NCBI RefSeq assembly: GCF_018139145.2
Contig: NC_059486.1
Location: forward strand, 2,480,001-2,544,000
Direction of reading: 5' to 3'
DNA length: 64,000 nt
From: Gymnogyps californianus
Taxonomy: Eukaryota > Chordata > Aves > Accipitriformes > Cathartidae
The translations under genes and the position numbers were made by a program. The notes below the pieces were generated by a model that saw only the letters and a program-made list of their open reading frames with translations, did not search any database and was not told the DNA's origin. This document shows positions 51,403 through 64,000 of this stretch, piece after piece; the first letter of the stretch is position 1, and each line of letters begins with the position of its first letter.

Positions 51403-53666
51403 TTATATAGGTGGCATTTCACTTGGGATGAAAGAGATTGTGTATGTGTGAGAGGAGGAAGGTGAGAATTTTTGGTATAGTACTAACCAATCACATTATG
51501 AATTACAAATTACTTAGTGGTGAGGAGGAAGAATTTTTGATTTTTGTGGCCGCTATAAGCAGAAATCAAATCTCTCTGCAAATCATTCTTTAATGCCTTC
51601 TCATTAACTTCAGCTGGTAATGAGAACAAATTGAGGAGAAGAAAAAAAAAGAACAGTCTGAAGGAGATGAGTCAGAGTTTTATGGACCCATAAAAGCTGT
51701 GCTGATTTACTCAAATGTCTGAAGCGTACAGAGATTGGATTTTGACAGGTTTAGATGATCCATAGCTTTTTAAAATATGCAAAGCTTTTTCAAGCATGAC
51801 ACACATGAAAATGAATAATGATAGTTAGCCTGTTGCTGTAGGGTTGGGGGATTTTTTGCAATTAAACTTTTTTATGAATCTGCACTGCAGAATTTTGCTA
51901 ACTGGAGTGAGCTTGAGTGTGAGAAAATGATATACTATAGAGCTGTATGAAATAAGTTAAATAGATACACTCCACTTCTGTTTTGTAGCTGTCCCCTTGA
52001 CACCAGCTGTTGAGGCATAACGGTATCTGCAGGGAACTGAAATGCCTTGTACATCATAATAAAGCCCTGCTGACCACATTTCATTTTAACCTTCCTTCCT
52101 GTCCCCCTTTCTCCAATTCCTAAGGCACACGTCTCTTGTTGAAAAACAGAGGCAGTAGCTAATCCAGCTGGCATCCTGAAGATGATATTTCATACTAGCG
52201 TTGGGTGGAAGATAGTTTTTTCCATTCTACTGAACCTGTTTTTGACATTAATTTATCCTGTATCAGGACAAGACTAAGGTCTTTTAAATTCAAAGACTGA
52301 GAAAGGAAGGGGAAAAAAAAAAAAAGAGAAGAACTGAGTGGGAATAATTCATAGCTCATTGTTTACTACTCCAGGCTGTGAAAGACTTTGGGTTCAGCTT
52401 TGACTGTTATTACCAACAGAACTCCATTTTGAGAGGACTTCACCTATTTGAGTTGTTTCACTTTGTCTAAAGAATTAAATAGACTGGCTGTCTCTGTGCA
52501 CAAAAGAACGACATTCAGGTTTTGGCTCTGTTAAGGCAGAGCGGAGACACATCTTGAGGTTGCAGCATCCTACAAAAATGTACTGTTAGTGTATGTATTT
52601 GTATACTATATATAATTTTAATTCCATCACTTATTTCTGTGTTTTTCAATTAGTTTTTGAGAGTAGTACTATGTTTCACCAGTTTGGATTTCCACAACAC
52701 AGTGTTTACCAGTCAGAAATCCATCTGTATTTATCCATCTGTATTTATTAATGAATTTTCCATAATCTTTAGGCTGCAAAAGTTATTGAATACAAGTATG
52801 TCCTTGTGTCCTATCAGCCTGGGTTGGCTGTATGTATAGGAGTGGAAATGGAATTGGGCATTTAGTGTGTCAGAAAAAATGTTTGAGAAGAGACACCTAT
52901 GGGAATTTACCCTTCTCTAATTTGAGTATTTTAACAAGTCAATTCACCAGAGTGATGGTTATGTCCAGAGAATATCCGTCCTAATTCAAGTCAGGGAAAG
53001 ATAGCATACGTTCTGAATTTTAAGCAAAATATAAATATGGAAGCTGGTAGTTGGAAGGAAAAAGAATGTAGCTGGGGAGAAAATACCAAACTTTATTCTG
53101 ATTTTTGTTTGATTGCATTGCACTTTATAAAGCATTTCTTCTGTTGGGGTTTTTTGTTTGTTTGTTTCGCTTAAAGAAGAAAAATATATGATGGATGATT
53201 ACATTCATTTACGGAGAAGTAATTTAGGGATTTTCCTGGCTTAATGTCTTGTGATGCAAAATTACAATTTTGTGGCTTCCTCTGACACTGGTCACTTTTG
53301 GATGCCTGGCCGTCTGATTCTTAAGCAAAATTGCCTATGTTTGTGTTAGCAACAGTAGCCTTGTCTTCTCCTCAGGAGTTATGTCGCTATGGACCAAATG
53401 AGACTACAATGACTGTATGTCAGTGGAAAAATGCAGCTAAGTGCATGCTAATTCCAAAAGCCTCCTGTTTTAGGGCTTGGTATCAGCTCTAAAAAAGGGA
53501 AGAAACTACTCTGTATCTCCTTAGTAACAGTTGCTGGGGTGAACATTGCATTAATGTCAATTAATCTCTTCTATTATGAAATTTTTTTGTTGTTGCTGTT
53601 TAAATTGTACATAGAATTTGTGTTTCTACCAGTTTGTTGTTTCTGCTGAACAATAAGCTTGCAAAG

Positions 53667-53726
53667 TATCCCTAGGAATTGTTGGAATTTATCCCTAGGA
53701 ATTTTTGGAATTTATCCCTAGGAGTT
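53667..53726. repeat. 23-base minisatellite, about 2.6 copies
   Basis: The unit starts TATCCCTAGGAATT and has period 23 (copies at 53667-53689, 53690-53712, partial 53713-53726). The first two copies differ by one base. It lies 175 bases upstream of the acceptor of the next exon. Confidence 0.9.
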
Positions 53727-53875
53727 AACTTTTCATCTAGATTTATACTGGTGTCAGAACTCTAGTAAGTTTGTAGAATCTTTGCTAGGTTGTAACTGAG
53801 GAAATAAGAGCTAGTATTGAGTCAGTCTCTTCTGTTTTATTGGATTTTCTTGAGAATTTGTATTTTAATGATTAA

Positions 53876-54181
<306 letters not shown>

Positions 54182-54687
54182 TAAACAAGTCACATGTAGT
54201 GTGTGTAGCAGACTACTTTAACAAATGTGAACTGGATCCATATAAAGTACCTATCAGTCTTCAGTTGGAAAAAAAATTCTCTAGTAAAAGAGCTTTTTAA
54301 TTGTTTCCCTGATTTTAACTATAGGTATTTTTCTTCTCGTAATTTTATGTTTGTAATGTTTTTGGGTGTTCTCAGGAAACAAACAATATTGTATGTGAAA
54401 TGAGCCCTATGCCTAACAGAATGTACATATATGAAAAAGCATCATACTTGTGACTAAGTAGCTGTTAAATGATTTATTTCTTCAGATAATTTTTCTATAG
54501 CACCTTTTATGTATAGCCACTCCTTGCTGCCAGTCCCTGGGGATGCAGCTAGGATAAAATCATGCATGTAGAAAGGCTGCCTTTTTCTCTCTGAAATGTT
54601 GCCTTTTTTGGTTAGGGTTGAAAATCTCTGAGAAAGCCCAGGGGTTGAACTTGCTCTGTTTCTTCTTCAGCTGATGTTACTTCACAA

Positions 54688-54800
54688 GTTTTAAGGCCAG
54701 ATGGGACCATTCTTATCTGACTTTCTGTATAACACAGGTCAGGTAATGTCACATAGTTACTCCTATATTGAGTCCTATAGTGTATCTGAGTAAAGAACTA
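54688..54800 (-). mobile_element. Ancient CR1-like LINE remnant
   Basis: The segment begins TTTTAAGGCCAGATGGGACC, has TGTATAACACAGGTCAGG in the middle and TAGTTACTCCTATATTGAG near 54754. This series resembles an old CR1-type 3' end that I recall from turtle and crocodile genomes as well as birds. By analogy with other CR1 copies (…GGGACC near the 3' end) the orientation is minus. It is heavily truncated. Confidence 0.6.
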
Positions 54801-56723
54801 TTTTTAAATGGGGACTCTGCTGCTGGGTACTCGTACTCACCTCCCCGACTTTACATATCAAGATGTATCCATTTTTCCATAGCATCGCATAAAAGGACTT
54901 AACATAAGCACCCTAGTGTACATTGATTTGTATTTCATTGTTCCATCTTTAACACAGATTAAGAGGTAGGATAAAATCATTCTGCCTGCTTGTGTGTATT
55001 CTGCATTACTTAACTTTTTGGGCCAATTTTTGTCACTTTTGTCAGAAGTTATTGTTATCATATTTCCATGCATATAGCCTGAGGGGTTTTTTTTAATTTA
55101 AAAGTGCACATTTCCGTGTAGAAATACACATCACCTTGTTCTGCTGCAAGCTCATTTGTACGCAGGTAATAAAAAGGGAGATACACACTGTAACTCTGTC
55201 TTCCTGGTAGTCCCCGACCCTTGATTTTATAGCCTAATTCTTCTCCTTCAGGCCCACTCTGTCCCTAATCTGCCACAGCCTGTTCCTTCTATTTCAGCAG
55301 CCATTTCTCTTCCCAACACCACCTCCTTCCCTCTCATTTTGTGCTCCTGTGAATGTTGGAATTAGCTGAAGGATTATTTTTAAGCATCTGCATTGCTGAG
55401 AGCGCTATACATGGAAAGAAACAGCACTTGCAGTTGCATGGACAAGAAGTGGCTATATATCAATATGAGAATACTGATATATAAATTTATCTTAGTATAA
55501 ATGATTTAGCTATGAATTAGTAAATTTTCCTGTGTGGCAGTAATAGTATACCTTAGGCAGACTGAAAGTAAAGCACAGGCAAGCCACAGGGTGACTTTCT
55601 CCTTAAGAGCATTCAGTTTTGTCCCTGTCCCTGGGGAGAAGTAAGACAGCTTGTTGTATTCAGGGATTATGTCTCCATATTATGATAAAGTATGTCTAGT
55701 CAGACCCAGGAGTTACCAGCTCACGGGGCTGCAAAGTAAGCTGACACCTGTGAAGGGGCTGAGCTGGTAGAGAGCTTTTACAAACAATTCTGTTGAGAAA
55801 AAGAGACTTTGCAAAAGTATAAGGGAGTTAGTTATCAGTGTGCCCCTCGTGAAGACAGTTTGCTGCCTGGAAAGCTAGGCATATGTAGCAAGCCTGCTTT
55901 GTTATTGCAAGATCTCTTCTTCCTTCTATCCTAACTTCATAACTTGAAGGCATTATGAGAATAGGCATCATCTTAGAGGCTTTGCTGAAGTACAGCTGTC
56001 CATTTGCCTTGTATAGTTTGTTTATCTACCAATTTTTATACCATTGTAGAAGTTTGAAGTAAGTTTTTTATAAGGTTTGTAAGACTTTGCCTTGCCACGG
56101 ACCTTGCTGGGTTTTTTCATCTGTGCAGTAAACTATTTGCTTAAGACTAGGATAATTTGGGCCTGGAAAGAAAATCTGTATTGGAATTTGTTCAGCTGAA
56201 AGTTTTTGAGTGGAAACAGATTTTAGGGTGTCATTGATACTGAAGATATTTTAATCTCCCTCACAACCATTTTAGGAGTATTAAAATACACATTTTAATT
56301 CTGCCTAATAACATTTCCAACAGCACAGTTTACTTGCTTTTAAGTGTGTCACACCTGCTCATATACACCAGTGGGGGAAAAAAGCACCTAAACCCATTGC
56401 TAATCATTTTGAGAACATGTAAGTAGATTTCTTGTGCTGAGTATTCAGCAGCTGAAGATAGTAATCCACACATTTCTCATCTCTCAATGCTTTACAAGGT
56501 GCAAGGGAAAAAATGCAAAGATCTAACGAGATGTTAAATACTGAAATTCTGAGAGAGACCACTGTTACTATTTTAATAATGATTTTTACTTTGCAGTAGT
56601 GCCTCAAAAGCACTAGCTCTTCTGAAAGAAACTTGGAATAGCTCTAGAAACTCTGGCTGAAGTTCTTGTCATCATTCTCTGCAAACAAACATGACAGTCA
56701 ATGAAAGTCCAGTTTGACTGGAC

Positions 56724-56810
56724 TTCATTTATATTTATATTTAATAGTATGTTTACTAGATTGTTTATATATTTATATTTAATACTATATTTATATTAAA
56801 TATTTGGCAC
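56724..56810. repeat. AT-rich imperfect repeat
   Basis: Repeated TTTATATTTA-like units with interruptions, over 85 percent A+T. It looks like simple-sequence expansion with no further structure. Confidence 0.7.
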
Positions 56811-57305
56811 GTGTAAAGTGTCCACTGTTATTACTTGGATTATATTAATCCCCAACGTGGGGCTTATTCAGAGAGGCTGACTTAAGGCACCTGAGGTTTC
56901 TTCACACTGTGACTCAGCCTCTCTCTCCATTGTCAGTATAGAAGTCTTGCAAAGATCAATCTTTTAAGTGCCTAAATTAGGTACCTAAAGCTAGGTAGTA
57001 TGAAAATTTCATAGTACACTACTCACTTTTCAGACATAGCTTCTCTTAAATGAGTCTAACCTAATTGTGAAATCTACTGATGTTAAAGTTATATAGCATC
57101 TCAGTATAACAAGGAGCCTCAGCTGAGTTTCCTTGAAGGAACTGCTCTTGAATGTTTTGTAGAATGAATAAGTATACTTAATTTTGGAAAAAATGCAGTT
57201 GTAGAGGGTTCAAACAGTACAATAGGTTTTAATTAAAAATAAATATCTAAATATAAAGAGCAACCTTACGATATTGTTGTAAACCATGTCACTTGGATGT
57301 TACAG

Positions 57306-57511
57306 GATTTTTCGTACGTGCACAAAGTTCCATCATTTCAACCTTTTGTGGGCTCCTCTGTATTTGCTCCACTGAAGATACTGCCAAGTCAGTGCCTCCT
57401 ACCTCTGAAGATACCAGATGCCTGCATTTTCAGGCCTTCTTGGGCTGTTCCTCCTAAAATTGAACAACTTCCTTTGCCGCCTGCAGCCACTTTCATTAGA
57501 GATGGCTACAA
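57306..57511 (+). CDS. MED13L: MED13L coding exon L (about residues 929-997)
   Basis: This 206-base exon is phase 0 in and phase 2 out. The reading is [20 protein letters not shown], then [20 protein letters not shown], then [20 protein letters not shown], ending ATFIRDGYN with the Asn codon split. The exon is almost wholly conserved with the family and marks the end of the low-complexity linker. [13 protein letters not shown] is a useful signature. An ATG at 57297, nine bases upstream, is in frame, but it lies before the acceptor (acag at 57305). The donor is gtaagt at 57512. Confidence 0.93.

Positions 57512-64000
<6,489 letters not shown>

Overview
This window looks like nuclear DNA from a bird. 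It is AT-rich and mostly intronic. Its recognisable interspersed repeats are CR1 LINE fragments, one with the typical ATTCTGTG-type 3' end, and a solo LTR of a type I recall as common in bird genomes. It contains the middle part of one large protein-coding gene on the + strand, best identified as MED13L (Mediator complex subunit 13-like), cut off at both edges. The paralogue MED13 is the only serious alternative. The wording of several conserved blocks ([47 protein letters not shown] followed by a [14 protein letters not shown] block) fits MED13L better as I remember the two proteins.

Layout. Bases 1-32534 are one uninterrupted intron. I saw no coding exon in it, only low-complexity tracts and a few candidate non-coding elements. 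Fifteen consecutive coding exons then run from 32535 to 63563 and total 3862 coding bases (about 1287 codons). If the unseen 5' part matches the human protein in length, they cover roughly residues 160 to 1447 of about 2200. Every junction has AG/GT borders and every intron phase agrees with the next exon, so the gene appears intact here. The first four exons encode the end of the conserved N-terminal Mediator-kinase-module region, including a phosphodegron-like LTPPTSPE. The next exons encode a long, Ser/Pro-rich, probably disordered linker. The 947-base exon carries a (TPR)4 run and a Cys-rich cluster. The last two exons enter the conserved central (MID/PIWI-like) part. The gene leaves the window in the intron after 63563.

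Mobile elements, all intronic: three CR1 fragments (36009-36372, 37291-37940, 51081-51402), one much older CR1-like remnant (54688-54800), and a 567-base solo LTR (40543-41109) on the minus strand with a CRE and TATA box and 8-base flanking direct repeats. Low-complexity tracts include a run of 21 C and a G-quadruplex-capable stretch.

Role. MED13L is a scaffold of the CDK8/CDK19 kinase module (CDK8/19, cyclin C, MED12/12L, MED13/13L), which binds reversibly to core Mediator and tunes RNA polymerase II transcription. I found no RNA gene, CRISPR array or second protein-coding gene, and nothing I would call a new biological system. The points most worth checking are the degron in a frame-neutral exon, the antisense LTR promoter, a run of weak splice donors at the 3' end, and two candidate conserved non-coding elements in the large intron.
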